From Nitrososphaeraceae archaeon (lineage in GTDB: Archaea > Thermoproteota > Nitrososphaeria > Nitrososphaerales > Nitrososphaeraceae): a DNA stretch of 47,141 bases. Numbering within the stretch: the stretch's first letter is position 1; each line of letters starts with the position of its first letter. A model generated the notes under the pieces. The model searched no databases. It was not told where the DNA came from and saw only the letters and a list, made by a program, of their open reading frames with translations. Positions 1 through 8,375 of the stretch are shown here, piece after piece. The stretch spans positions 1 through 47,141 of the forward strand of contig WHTU01000022.1 of assembly GCA_009377575.1 (NCBI GenBank), given 5' to 3'. Position numbers and translations under genes: made by a program.

Positions 1-723
1 GGTCAGAGTGTCAATATTGGTACCCCAAGGCCATACATTGTAGTTGAGGATGATGCTTCGGGCACAACTGATATCACAAATTCAGAATTAGCATACCTTG
101 GTTATGAAGCAGGATATGGTGCAGGGCGTACTGGTCTAAGATATGAAGCTGGTGATAATAGTATAATAAAAGGAAACGAGATACACAATCTATACTTTGG
201 CTTATATACAAGGGGAGTAGGAGGAATGATAATCGAAAATAATCATATACATGATAACATTCACTATGGATTAGACCCGCATACTGGCACTCATAGTATG
301 ACAATTAGAAATAATACTGTACATGACAATGGTTCAACTGGTGTAATCTGTTCATTAGATTGTTACAATATAAGTATTGAGAATAACAAAATATATGACA
401 ATACTAAGAGCGGAATAATGTTTAGCAGAAATATGTTTGATTCTATTGCAAGAAATAATATCGTTAGCAATGAAGATAACGGAATAGTGATTTCTGAATC
501 GCACAATAATGAAGTTTATAATAACATTGTTTCAGATAGCGGCACTGGAATAGATATAGATGAGGATTCATTTGATAATGTAGTGTACAACAATACTATA
601 ATCAATATACCAGAGCCCTCTGAAGCACTATATTTGCGCGATGGAGCATCTCAACAAAATATACTGTATTCTAATGTTCTCATTAATGAAAGTGGCCAAG
701 AAATCAGTTTAGATAATAACTAG
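1..723 (+). CDS. Right-handed beta-helix protein, C5-epimerase/NosD-like (5' partial)
   Basis: The frame is open from base 1 to the TAG at 721, so this is the 3' part of a larger gene. The translation is an Asn/Asp-rich parallel beta-helix, with repeats such as IENNHIHDN, IRNNTVHDN and IENNKIYDN. It contains DPHTGTH, close to the DPHD motif of AlgG-type mannuronan C5-epimerases. It aligns along its length with the complete protein at 20803-22173, so it is a paralogue of that gene and probably had a similar signal-bearing N-terminus outside the window. By family, the likely role is binding, epimerising or cleaving an extracellular polysaccharide. The fold is clear; the enzyme activity is inference. 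Confidence 0.8.
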   Translation, partial: GQSVNIGTPRPYIVVEDDASGTTDITNSELAYLGYEAGYGAGRTGLRYEAGDNSIIKGNEIHNLYFGLYTRGVGGMIIENNHIHDNIHYGLDPHTGTHSMTIRNNTVHDNGSTGVICSLDCYNISIENNKIYDNTKSGIMFSRNMFDSIARNNIVSNEDNGIVISESHNNEVYNNIVSDSGTGIDIDEDSFDNVVYNNTIINIPEPSEALYLRDGASQQNILYSNVLINESGQEISLDNN

Positions 724-754
724 CTCAAAACCAAAAAGAATAAGATGTTTAATG

Positions 755-2647
755 TCATTGATTAATGTGATCATCTGTTCTTAAAGTAAATGAAAAAGTC
801 GCTCCCTCATTCATATGAGGATGATATTTATTAAAAGGGCAACCATTACTAAGATCGTTATTATTATGTGCACACATTTTTCCACTATGAGCCTCAACAA
901 TGTTCTTAGAGATGTATAAACCAAGACCTAAACCCTGATCAGAATTGGTAGCAAATTTGGCAAAAATCCTCGGCAGAACTTTTGGATCGATGCCTGATCC
1001 CGTATCGGTTATGCTTACCAGCGCAAAATTGCTATCCACGATTCTAATATTAATCGCTATGAATCCTTCTTTTGTGAATTTTATGGCATTATCCACTAGA
1101 TTCGAAATAACCTGTGTTATTCTTGCCTTATCTCCAATTACATGTATATCATCATCCTTAGCATCATATTTTAACAATAACTTACCGCTATCAATGAGCG
1201 AAGAATATTCTTCGATTATTGATGCTACAACCTGATTGAGGTTTAGTCTTTCTGTGGTTAGCTTCAAAGACTTGCTCTCTATTCTGGTAATATCAAGAAT
1301 CTCATTTACTAGTTTCTGAAGCCGTATGGCGTTACGTGTGATTGCGTCTATAGATTCATGTCCTGAAGTAGGATCAATGGATAACAGATTGGAATGCAAT
1401 AATATTGTCTGCGTAGGCGTCTTCATTTCATGACTAGCGATATTAAGAAATTCTTTTTGCATTAAATCATGAATCTTAAGTTGTTCATTGGCAGCTATTA
1501 AATAACTATTCATTTTTCTCAGATCTCCTGTTCTTTGATTAACAACATCCTCAAGACCTTTATTCCAAAACAGAATTATCATGGCTATCACGAACGCGAC
1601 AATGCCAATGAGTATGATCATTATACTGCTAAAATTATTTTGGAGTTCAAGGAGTGTGTTTACATCATGCGTGAGCAGATGAGGAGCCAAGACATATAAT
1701 GTCCATACCTGATCGCCATCTAAGTATACAGGTTCAGATATCATGCTCATGGCCTGGTCATGAAATGTAACATCCCAGGATGTAGGTTGTGAGATATTGA
1801 GTAATGTTTCCTCTGTAAATGAATCAGATCCTGCTTCTGGAACAGGCTCTGAGATTTCGATCTGTTTAAAATATTGAGAAACTGGTCTGCCTATTAAAGA
1901 ATTGTTATTGGATTCAAAAATGACTCGTCCCTTGTCTACAACTAAAACTATATTCTGCTTCACCTCATCTGAAGATTGTGTCCTTAGGAGGCTTGCTTTA
2001 GTACTGGTATCGTTTTCGAATTGAATAGCTGCTGCAACAGCTCCTATATGTAAATTAGAAGGAGGGGAACTGAGTGCGAAGCTGGATTGATTGATTACGG
2101 GATACGCCATCAAGCTATACATTTTCCCAGATAATGGATCTAGGGTTCCATTGCTAAAAAAAGGGTTATCTCCTTGAGGAGAGATGTCATCGTCATGATC
2201 CCCTCCTCTTTCATTACCGAAATTGAAGAATTGCTCCCTCAAGAGATTCGAAATAGAATCGGTATAGTCGTTAGAACTTCTCTCAGGCCAAAGTATCCTT
2301 CCATTCTGATCTAACCACAGGTACTCTACTGATAAACCGGCAGATGAAGTTCGAACGATGTTAAAAAGTGGATTCCCATTTTCATCCGGATCTATTACCT
2401 CCTGAGAGGTAGAAAGAATATCTAGGTTAGAAGAGACTGAAGTTAATGCATTAGATAACATTGATCTTAGATCATGCGCTTGAATTTTCGCATTAGATCT
2501 TATATCCTCTGATGCTAATTCCAGAATCTGATGGGCTGCAGACGAGGAATAATAGTAGGACAACAAAGACAATAGAACGGAACAGACCACAAGAACAGTT
2601 AGAAGGATATAACTTCTCTTGGAAAATCCTAAAAATACTTTTCTCAT
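755..2647 (-). CDS. Membrane sensor histidine kinase
   Basis: A 630-residue sensor kinase. A first membrane segment lies at residues 12-33, followed by a large extracytoplasmic Cache-like sensor region (about 35-335), a second membrane segment (about 339-361) and a short linker. The HisKA domain has the phospho-acceptor His406 in ASHEMKTP. The HATPase domain has an N box (NLVDNAIKF), a G1 box (DTGSGI) and a G2 box (GLGLGLYISKN). All catalytic boxes look intact. It lies 34 bases after the response regulator at 2682-3527 on the same strand, so the two probably form an operon and a phosphorelay. The ligand cannot be read from the sequence. Confidence 0.93.
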   Translation of the reverse strand: MRKVFLGFSKRSYILLTVLVVCSVLLSLLSYYYSSSAAHQILELASEDIRSNAKIQAHDLRSMLSNALTSVSSNLDILSTSQEVIDPDENGNPLFNIVRTSSAGLSVEYLWLDQNGRILWPERSSNDYTDSISNLLREQFFNFGNERGGDHDDDISPQGDNPFFSNGTLDPLSGKMYSLMAYPVINQSSFALSSPPSNLHIGAVAAAIQFENDTSTKASLLRTQSSDEVKQNIVLVVDKGRVIFESNNNSLIGRPVSQYFKQIEISEPVPEAGSDSFTEETLLNISQPTSWDVTFHDQAMSMISEPVYLDGDQVWTLYVLAPHLLTHDVNTLLELQNNFSSIMIILIGIVAFVIAMIILFWNKGLEDVVNQRTGDLRKMNSYLIAANEQLKIHDLMQKEFLNIASHEMKTPTQTILLHSNLLSIDPTSGHESIDAITRNAIRLQKLVNEILDITRIESKSLKLTTERLNLNQVVASIIEEYSSLIDSGKLLLKYDAKDDDIHVIGDKARITQVISNLVDNAIKFTKEGFIAINIRIVDSNFALVSITDTGSGIDPKVLPRIFAKFATNSDQGLGLGLYISKNIVEAHSGKMCAHNNNDLSNGCPFNKYHPHMNEGATFSFTLRTDDHINQ

Positions 2648-2681
2648 ATACTAGGATAATACCATCTCCTATAATTAGGAG

Positions 2682-3527
2682 CTACACACTTGTAGGAAAA
2701 GATGCAGAGGGAGAGAAGTTATGTGATGTTGATGATGATGACGAAGAGTCCTTTTCATCTTCAACGTCACCTGTTATCCTATTTATTCTATCGACTAAAT
2801 CCTCCAGAGTTACAGGCTTTTTGATAAAGAACTTTTCATTCATTGTCGGAAATCTCTTTACAATCTGTTCGTACGCAACTTCAAAAGCGGTCCAGAAACA
2901 GACTTTTGTTCTGTTGTCTAGTTTTCTTATAACTTGATACAACTCAAATCCATCCATCTCTGGCATTCTGATATCCATTATCAAAAGATCATAGTAACCT
3001 GATTTATAACTTGATAACATAGATAGAGGATTATTGTTAACTTCTACAGTAAATCCATATTTTTCTAGCCCACGCTTTAAAGCTGATGTTATATCTGCTT
3101 CATCATCGATAATAAGTATCCTCTTGGTTATCACCTGAGATGCAGAACTTGATATTGCATTACCTAAGGATCTAGTCTTGGCCTTATTGATATTATTATC
3201 CTTATTTGTTGGTGTAGTTATTGCAAATAACCTCTGGATTTGATTGTAAAAGTGGATCAATTCTTTTCCTTTATCAGTAGTTCTATAATGTATCCTCCGA
3301 TTGTTTTCATTATCAATATAAGTAGAAAGTAGATCATTGTACAACAAAATGGAGATATAGTGATTTGTCATAGAATCACTAAAATTGCCTTTACCGACTA
3401 TATGGTTTTTCAAACTGCCATCAATGCATATATGCAAGATGGTGGCTATGACATCGAATTTGGACCTTTGTCCGCCTATATTATCGGCTTCCAGTTCAGT
3501 GACTTCTATATGTGCTGATGATGACAT
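2682..3527 (-). CDS. Winged-helix/receiver response regulator
   Basis: A 281-residue protein in an order unusual for bacteria. The N-terminal half (about 20-100) looks like an archaeal ArnR-type winged helix, with YRTTDKGKELI near its end. The C-terminal half (about 135-258) is a CheY-like receiver. The receiver has the acidic pair Asp141/Asp142, phospho-acceptor Asp185 in MDIRMPEMDG, a Thr in WTAF and the Lys of IKKP. The tail is Ser/Asp-rich. It is the first gene of a two-gene unit with the histidine kinase downstream and is the likely cognate output regulator. Direct DNA binding is inferred from the winged helix; target promoters are unknown. Confidence 0.85.
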   Translation of the reverse strand: MSSSAHIEVTELEADNIGGQRSKFDVIATILHICIDGSLKNHIVGKGNFSDSMTNHYISILLYNDLLSTYIDNENNRRIHYRTTDKGKELIHFYNQIQRLFAITTPTNKDNNINKAKTRSLGNAISSSASQVITKRILIIDDEADITSALKRGLEKYGFTVEVNNNPLSMLSSYKSGYYDLLIMDIRMPEMDGFELYQVIRKLDNRTKVCFWTAFEVAYEQIVKRFPTMNEKFFIKKPVTLEDLVDRINRITGDVEDEKDSSSSSSTSHNFSPSASFPTSV

Positions 3528-3721
3528 GTTAATATCATTTAGGTAATAACAGATACACTAATAATAATAGTTTGTCCTCTTATTTATTTTGAAAACTATA
3601 CTTATAACTAGCACTTAATAGCAGAGTGAAACAGAATAACATTCCGCAAGCATAATGGGGAAAAAGTTAAGGGAGAAATGACTCATATTCACTACGAAAA
3701 TAGGAGTCTTATGGGTAGGTT

Positions 3722-4615
3722 CTAAGTATTCAAATAGGGATACCATTTTTCATTCCCATCATGAACGCTCATACAGCTATTGCGGACAAAATCAGGATTC
3801 TGACTTAATTCACAGAATGAAAGAATTTTCGTTATCGATTGTCTATGATCAGATACTAGGTCTTCGTAATGCAGTTCAAGGTATCTATGACCTCTAAATG
3901 AAATCGCTTCTCTAGCTCTGCTAATTATAATTTGAATAGCAAGCTCAAAATTGAACAGTTCTGGAGATTCACCGTAACGAGTATTTCCAAGTATTCTGTC
4001 AAGGTTCTGGAAATAAGGATCATCATTTGATATGGATTTTTTATCCATAGATTTAACGAACATGGAACATGAAACTATTCTTTGGTTTCTAATGATCTGA
4101 ATAAACTTGGCATTAGGAAATATTGCATTGAGTGCGAGGACCCTGAATGAATGTTCAGGCATCGTACTAACAAATCTTGGTCTATTATTGAAATGCTGTA
4201 TTTGAGAGACTACAGATCTGTAATAATTCGCGATCTCGTCAGTAATCTCTGAGTCTGTGGTATGGATATAGGGTTCAAAATATTTGTTCCAAAACTGCCT
4301 TTCATTGTATTGAATCTGATTTCTGGTTGCAGAATGTATGAGTTTCTTGAGCCTCGACAACAACAGCGATAATGAAGAGGTCTCTAACAACGAACGGGAT
4401 TCTTGTATATCATTTTTTTGTCCAAAATGAGGAATTATGCTTTGCACAGAGTTTGATGTGATAGACGCTACTTGGTGATGAGAAGTTAGGATCTGATGAA
4501 TGATCCCTAAACCAGATCGAGGAGCTCCGGTAATAAAAATGGGTTTTTGGACTTTAATATCGTTATCGCTGTGGTTACCACCCCTATCTGTAATTTCATC
4601 CATCAAACCTATCAT
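3722..4615 (-). CDS. Sulfotransferase-family protein
   Basis: A 297-residue protein. Near the N-terminus, IFITGAPRSGLGIIHQIL matches the 5'-phosphosulfate-binding loop of PAPS-dependent sulfotransferases, although the usual Thr after PRSG is replaced (GLG). A mid-protein FIQIIRNQRIVSCSMF fits the 3'-phosphate-binding segment (R..R..S). The C-terminal HYEDLVSD resembles the YEDL motif of the family. By family it would move sulfate from PAPS to a carbohydrate or small acceptor, possibly in surface polysaccharide modification, which fits the nearby beta-helix proteins. The altered phosphosulfate loop leaves activity open. It stands alone, with its own upstream region. Confidence 0.72.
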   Translation of the reverse strand: MIGLMDEITDRGGNHSDNDIKVQKPIFITGAPRSGLGIIHQILTSHHQVASITSNSVQSIIPHFGQKNDIQESRSLLETSSLSLLLSRLKKLIHSATRNQIQYNERQFWNKYFEPYIHTTDSEITDEIANYYRSVVSQIQHFNNRPRFVSTMPEHSFRVLALNAIFPNAKFIQIIRNQRIVSCSMFVKSMDKKSISNDDPYFQNLDRILGNTRYGESPELFNFELAIQIIISRAREAISFRGHRYLELHYEDLVSDHRQSITKILSFCELSQNPDFVRNSCMSVHDGNEKWYPYLNT

Positions 4616-5022
4616 GCTCCATAATGAGTGATTTTATCACATTGGATAGATACAATTAATTTCGCATGGTATAAAAGTACATCCTAAGGTATATGGGGAA
4701 GTATTTTCGTTATTTACTCTCCTTTGAGCGATATGATAAATAGAACATTTCGTGAGATCTCGTGTTATCATGCACTTAATAGTTATTGTATTAACGAATC
4801 ATTATCTTAACGTCTATACATGTTTGCATGATTGCATATGCATTATTTAGGTCATTATTTTACCTTATTTTTTAGCTATGATAAAGTGATTAGAGATATG
4901 ATAAAGTGTTTTAGATGGCGATCTCAACGGCAATTCTTTTTGGGGAAGTTGAATCTGAAACTTTATACAATAGTACACATTCATAAAGTATGTATTATAG
5001 ATTCTGATCTACTTTTGTACTT
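4616..5022. other. Intergenic stretch without a supported gene
   Basis: About 400 AT-rich bases between the divergent sulfotransferase-like gene and the Ala/Gly-rich gene. I see only a short near-repeat of GATAAAGTG around 4878-4910 and possible TATA-like stretches for both flanking genes. Confidence 0.4.
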
Positions 5023-5298
5023 ATGAAAAAGTTGCAATATCAGACAGTTGCGTTAGTTGCAATAGCTACAATTGCAGCACTCTTAGTCACAGCAGCTACG
5101 GTAGCCGATCCAGAAGATGCTTTTGCCAAGAAAAAGAAGAAGAAAGGTGGTTCAGCGGCAGCGGCAGCGGCAGCAGGCGGAGCAGCCGCAGCGGCAACAG
5201 CATCCGGTGGTTCAGCGGCAGCGGCAGCGGCAGCAGGCGGAGCAGCGGCAGCGGCAGCGGCATCAGGCGGAGCAGCCGCAGCGGCAGCATCGAGCTAA
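5023..5298 (+). CDS. Secreted Ala/Gly-rich repeat protein
   Basis: A 91-residue protein. A hydrophobic signal segment (about 8-28) is followed by DPEDAFA, a run of six lysines, then a low-complexity tail of Ala runs broken by GGS and GGA. At DNA level this is a roughly 60-base unit repeated from 5146 and 5206 plus a partial third copy. It is strikingly GC-rich in an AT-rich window. The signal segment and the clean stop argue for the Ala frame; the other frames of the repeat give Gln/Arg-rich or Leu-rich chains without a signal. The function is unknown; a cell-surface or matrix role is a guess. Confidence 0.7.
   Translation: MKKLQYQTVALVAIATIAALLVTAATVADPEDAFAKKKKKKGGSAAAAAAAGGAAAAATASGGSAAAAAAAGGAAAAAAASGGAAAAAASS
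5146..5292. repeat. 60-bp GCAGCG-rich tandem repeat
   Basis: Two near-identical 60-base units (5146-5205 and 5206-5265) and a partial third encode the Ala/Gly tail of the gene at 5023. The period is divisible by three, so copy-number change keeps the reading frame. Confidence 0.85.
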
Positions 5299-5403
5299 TA
5301 ATCATTGGAATCATACTGACAAAAACCGTCAACTACTTTTTTTTGTTAATTTTGGAATGATTGAGGGTATCAATCATCTTTAAAAATAAAGACTCGTAAT
5401 TTA

Positions 5404-5598
5404 ATGATCATATATTGCGTGAGTAACACCTATGCTACGCGTATCTTTCAGGAATTTGACGATATGGTGACTGCCTACTTTTGTGACTTTGGAGATGATC
5501 AAACTCAATCCACTACCTACTCCTTCATTCTGATCCCCGTAGGGGTCACAATTATTGCTGCCGCCGTTGCAGAAAAAGCAAGACAGGGTGGCACTTAG
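5404..5598 (+). CDS. Small membrane protein, hypothetical
   Basis: A 64-residue ORF with one clear hydrophobic segment near the end (SFILIPVGVTIIAAAVA) and a basic C-terminus (EKARQGGT). A TATA-like TTTAAAAATA lies at about 5381-5390. That is rather close to the first ATG, so the ATG at 5464 (44 residues) is an alternative start that fits a short leader better. I do not recognise the family. The short length and uncertain start keep confidence modest. Confidence 0.4.
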   Translation: MIIYCVSNTYATRIFQEFDDMVTAYFCDFGDDQTQSTTYSFILIPVGVTIIAAAVAEKARQGGT

Positions 5599-5827
5599 GT
5601 CTCTTGTCTCTTAATTTCCTGGTTGTATCTTAATCAAGACATTCATGCTAGACATCATAATTTTTGTGTGGCCCAAAAAATGAGTATATTTCTTGCGAAA
5701 ATGTTTCGCCAATTGCCACCGTTACTTCGCCTGAGTCTTTTGAAAATAACAAAACGAACCAAAAAGGCAAAGAGGTAAATGTGCACTATAATATGCATTA
5801 ACATGTTCAATTGTATACAGATAGAAA

Positions 5828-6004
5828 AGAAGTTGTATCAATCAAGGGTTCAGGATCCAGGACGAGTACAATTTACGAAAGTATGATAATCCAACAAACG
5901 ACCCAAGTATTCAGGTGCTCACTCAGGAGGACTTAGAGGACGAACCAGAATTAACACTTTACTACTGTGCAGTTTGTTACCTGAGACCCAATCGTAGAGG
6001 TTAG
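5828..6004 (+). other. Coding-like remnant with a CxxC pair
   Basis: An open frame without ATG or GTG. It translates into a hydrophilic segment with protein-like composition (QVLTQEDLEDEPELTLYY) followed by CAVC and a short basic end. It may be the 3' part of a decayed small zinc-binding gene. No family is recognised and chance is possible. Confidence 0.3.
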
Positions 6005-6011
6005 TAGTAGG

Positions 6012-6191
6012 TCAGGAATGAAGGCTAGGTAATAATTTATTTGCTAGGGCAGCCTCTTCTTCAACTAGGGTTACATTTTCCCAGCCATGTATATGTTGTC
6101 TACTTTCCTCCTTCATAGAGGCTTCGATTAGTTCCATAAATGATTCTCCTTCTATGACTTTAGAACACCACAGACATTTCCACTTACCCAT
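6012..6191 (-). CDS. Small zinc-finger-like protein, copy 1
   Basis: A protein of about 59 residues beginning MGKWKCLWCSKVIEG, so it carries a CxxC knuckle at the N-terminus. The rest is helical and acidic, with HGWEN and a Leu-rich end. I chose the internal ATG at 6191 because the paralogue at 12151 starts at the same place after a conserved upstream block. The two proteins are almost identical in an unlinked position and opposite orientation. The upstream DNA is also conserved (TTAATAGGGAAAGTTTTTCT block). Only one CxxC is seen, so metal binding may need a dimer or His47-type ligands. Function unknown. Confidence 0.65.
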   Translation of the reverse strand: MGKWKCLWCSKVIEGESFMELIEASMKEESRQHIHGWENVTLVEEEAALANKLLPSLHS

Positions 6192-6203
6192 ACTCAAATA
6201 AGA

Positions 6204-6250
6204 ACAGCATTCTTATTAAGAAAAACAGAAAAACTTTCCCTATTAAGTAT
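6204..6250 (-). promoter_or_regulatory. Conserved promoter block of zinc-finger copy 1
   Basis: Read on the minus strand: ACTTAATAGGGAAAGTTTTT, then CTG, then CTTAATAAG about 20-25 bases before the ATG. The same block precedes the paralogue at 12151 and the nuclease gene at 10260. The CTTAATAAG part fits the archaeal TATA position; the GGGAAA-T5 part would be an upstream element. Confidence 0.6.
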
Positions 6251-6488
6251 ACTACTAAACTGAGGTCTTTCATATCGATTATCGTTCGAGTCGATAATAT
6301 TTCTTAACGAAGAATTCTAGAGTGATACCATATCACAATAGTTGGATTACCAATATTAGTATGAGCAAAGCAATCAAGAAACTAACTTCCTTGGGGAACA
6401 GACTTCGGAAATGATTTCAGGGAAATCCCTTTATTTGATTTGACAAGTGTTAAATAAAAGGATCCCATTAGATTTGATATAACGGCAC

Positions 6489-6743
6489 ATGAACAATCTC
6501 TTACAAAATAAACACAGCGACCTTGATACTACCAGAAATAATGAACGTTGTATATGTAATCCAGATAATATCACAGTCATTCCAATATATCATACCAACG
6601 ATAGTTTGTCCTATCAAGCATCTCGGTGTAACTATTGTAGAGAGGAATGGGCAGAGTATTGGATAAGTTATAAGTACATATTTTCTTCACTCATATATCA
6701 ATATCAACACCTACATCAGGGTAAAGCAATACACGTTAGTTAA
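6489..6743 (+). CDS. Small CxxC protein, paralogue A
   Basis: An 84-residue protein with CIC near the middle and SRCNYCREEW, a zinc-ribbon-like half, after it. It is clearly related to the protein at 19814-20113. Both share PDNIT-IP-YH--DSL, then SRCNYC-REW-E-W-SY and a Gln-rich end. Two short Cys pairs suggest one zinc site. Its role is unknown; conservation of two copies 13 kb apart suggests a real family rather than a chance ORF. Confidence 0.6.
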   Translation: MNNLLQNKHSDLDTTRNNERCICNPDNITVIPIYHTNDSLSYQASRCNYCREEWAEYWISYKYIFSSLIYQYQHLHQGKAIHVS

Positions 6744-6821
6744 AGCATTGGGCCAAAAATAGTTAGGGAATCATGTATATTCTATAATTGTATAAATACT
6801 CATGTAGAGTGATATAGTTTT

Positions 6822-6962
6822 GTGGCTGATCTTGAATCCAATTTTGCAATAGCCATCATAGGTATGACAATAGTCTGTATAATCCTAATAGGTTTTCCTA
6901 TAACCTTCATGTTGACAAAGGGCTTCAGAATAAAAGGAAAGAAAATAAATCCTCACACTTGA
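6822..6962 (+). CDS. 46-residue single-pass membrane protein
   Basis: Starts with GTG and ends with TGA at 6960. It encodes MADLESNF, then a long hydrophobic helix (about 8-32), then a basic tail (KGFRIKGKKINPHT), a typical small membrane protein with a cytoplasmic C-terminus. A TATA-like TGTATAAATACT lies at about 6789-6800, so transcription would begin at or next to the GTG, as in leaderless archaeal mRNAs. No family recognised. Confidence 0.55.
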   Translation: MADLESNFAIAIIGMTIVCIILIGFPITFMLTKGFRIKGKKINPHT

Positions 6963-7479
6963 CCAGTATACTAACAATTATCCTTGCGGCCATACTAGAA
7001 CACCAATGCAGTAACCAGCATTAATTATACTTGATCTATTCATAATTGCAAACCTACTCTCATTCCATTCTTAATAGGCTAACAGAAATCACAAACCCTA
7101 GCCGAGATATGCTATTTTTCTAATTCAATTTCCTTTTGTGTAAAGTCAGATAATGACGTCCGATGATTGCATCAACTAATTTCAACTAAACTTAGATTTA
7201 AGGCATTAAAATCTAGTCCCGCTTCCTTTTTTTTATTCACATATAGAATATATCGGCTTGCGCACAATTTGAATGACCATGATTTGTCTCATCCGGAGTT
7301 GTTCTATACCGTTGCTAGTTGTCCAAGTTGAATAAAACAGAACGATAAGATAGCCTAGTATTTGTCACAATCGGTTAAATTTTAAAGAATCTGTTAGAAT
7401 GGTCTCATCTACATGAAGATTTTACAAGGAGTGACCTTTATATCAAATGTATAAGTACAAATGACCGTATATCCAGAGA
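6963..7479. other. Long intergenic region, no gene seen
   Basis: About 500 AT-rich bases. I see only a T-run near 7215-7232 and a TATA-like stretch near 7440-7462 just before the broken cation-efflux gene. No convincing coding frame on either strand. Confidence 0.4.
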
Positions 7480-7920
7480 TTGGATGACTATAGTAACCAT
7501 AGAAATAGCTATAGACCTTCTGCAGATTATGATGAAAGTATCAACAGCTTCAATGATGACAGAGCAGAAAAGAACCTCAAAAGCAAGGATTCGGATTCGG
7601 ATCTGGTATCCGACGGATTGCCTGAAAAATCAAAATCATTTCATGCACTTGGTTCCAAGAACCTTCTTAATGAAGGGATCCTGGCGTGACAAAGAATTGC
7701 AAAAATATCTGTTATTACACTCGTAAGCATTGGGATTGCAGAAATTCTTATTGGGTACTATAGCGGTAGCGTAGTAGCAACAGCAGATCGTCATTTTGGC
7801 TATCACAAAGTAGAAAGCTTTGGTGCTTTGATGGCTGCTATTGGAATAGTAGCAATAGGGGTTGTAATATTCTACAATTCGTATCAGGCTTTGTTGCATC
7901 CATGTTCATGTTTTTATCAA
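7480..7920 (+). pseudogene. CDF-family cation efflux transporter, broken
   Basis: One frame runs from 7480 to the end of the similarity with an in-frame TGA at 7687-7689. Before the stop is a hydrophilic N-terminus. After it come RIAKISVITLVSIGIAE, a GYYSGSVVATAD motif of TM1-TM2 and then directly HFGYHKVESFGALMAAIG. In intact transporters about 25 residues separate the Asp of ATAD from the FGYHKVES motif, so an internal deletion has removed a membrane helix and a metal-site Asp. The gene then runs into a 148-bp repeat at 7921 and never regains the C-terminal half. The early stop, the deletion and the missing end together make it non-functional. By family it exported divalent metal ions. Confidence 0.75.
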
Positions 7921-8068
7921 ACCTCTCCAGCAGTTAATGGGTTTCGTTTACAGAACCATATTACACTCATTCGAAAGGAACGAGTGACATCTCTTAAAGT
8001 ACGTAATACAAGTACTCAGCTATAAAGTTTTTGCTTATCTTAATTATTTGCGGGCAACGGAGCCCACA
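7921..8068 (+). repeat. 148-bp structured repeat, copy 1 (inverse copy at 17069)
   Basis: The segment from ACCTCTCCAGCAGTTAA to the hairpin GGGC-AACGGA-GCCC matches the minus strand of 17069-17215. Two hairpins keep their position while their bases differ: here CTC(a)TTC-GAAA-GGAA(c)GAG in the middle and GGGC/GCCC at the end. It lies right where the cation-efflux similarity stops. It could be a structured RNA or a small mobile element. Confidence 0.65.
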
Positions 8069-8180
8069 AACTTGATCAATAATAAGCCTGGGGTACCTGT
8101 ACTATACACTCCTTCGAAAGGAAGAAGGGCTTGTCGTAGCAATACCACATATCGCATCTATCATTAAAAAGAGTTCGCAG

Positions 8181-8348
8181 CTAGTTATTGCTGTCTTCCT
8201 CTGAGTTGTCTTCTTCCTCTTCAGACGGTTGCTCCTCAGTTACTTCTGGCTCCTCTAGCATACAGAGACCAGTATCTTCATCCGAGACTTGACCCTCTGG
8301 ACAAGCTGGGACAAGTTCCTCTTCTACAGTGGCAGGTTGGGTTCCCAT
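8181..8348 (-). CDS. 55-residue acidic protein or remnant
   Basis: A short frame starting at an ATG. It contains CPEGQVSDEDTGLCM and then a Glu-rich tail ending EEDSNN. The CPEG...C spacing resembles the CPEGFG and CPSGYH repeats of the secreted protein at 11150-11995, so it may be the leftover 3' end of such a gene. It has no signal segment and lies 27 bases after the RTX-like gene on the same strand. Confidence 0.4.
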   Translation of the reverse strand: MGTQPATVEEELVPACPEGQVSDEDTGLCMLEEPEVTEEQPSEEEEDNSEEDSNN

Positions 8349-8375
8349 CCGCTTGATCACTGTCTTTTAGATATG

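Noticed and set aside
4832-5026. 64-residue ORF before the Ala/Gly gene
   Set aside because: AT-rich chance frame with no motif; overlaps the promoter of the following gene.
5096-5383. Long Leu/Pro-rich (minus) and Gln/Arg-rich (plus) frames across the GCAGCG repeat
   Set aside because: They are shadow frames of the Ala/Gly repeat; only the Ala frame has a signal peptide and sensible ends.
7484-7726. Alternative 80-residue frame (MTIVTIEIAIDLLQ...) inside the cation-efflux remnant
   Set aside because: It competes with the frame that leads directly into recognisable CDF motifs.
7921-8025. Tail of the cation-efflux frame (…TLIRKERVTSLKV…) as a degenerate CDF C-terminus
   Set aside because: This stretch is shared with the 148-bp repeat at 17069, where it does not encode the same residues, so the likeness is accidental.
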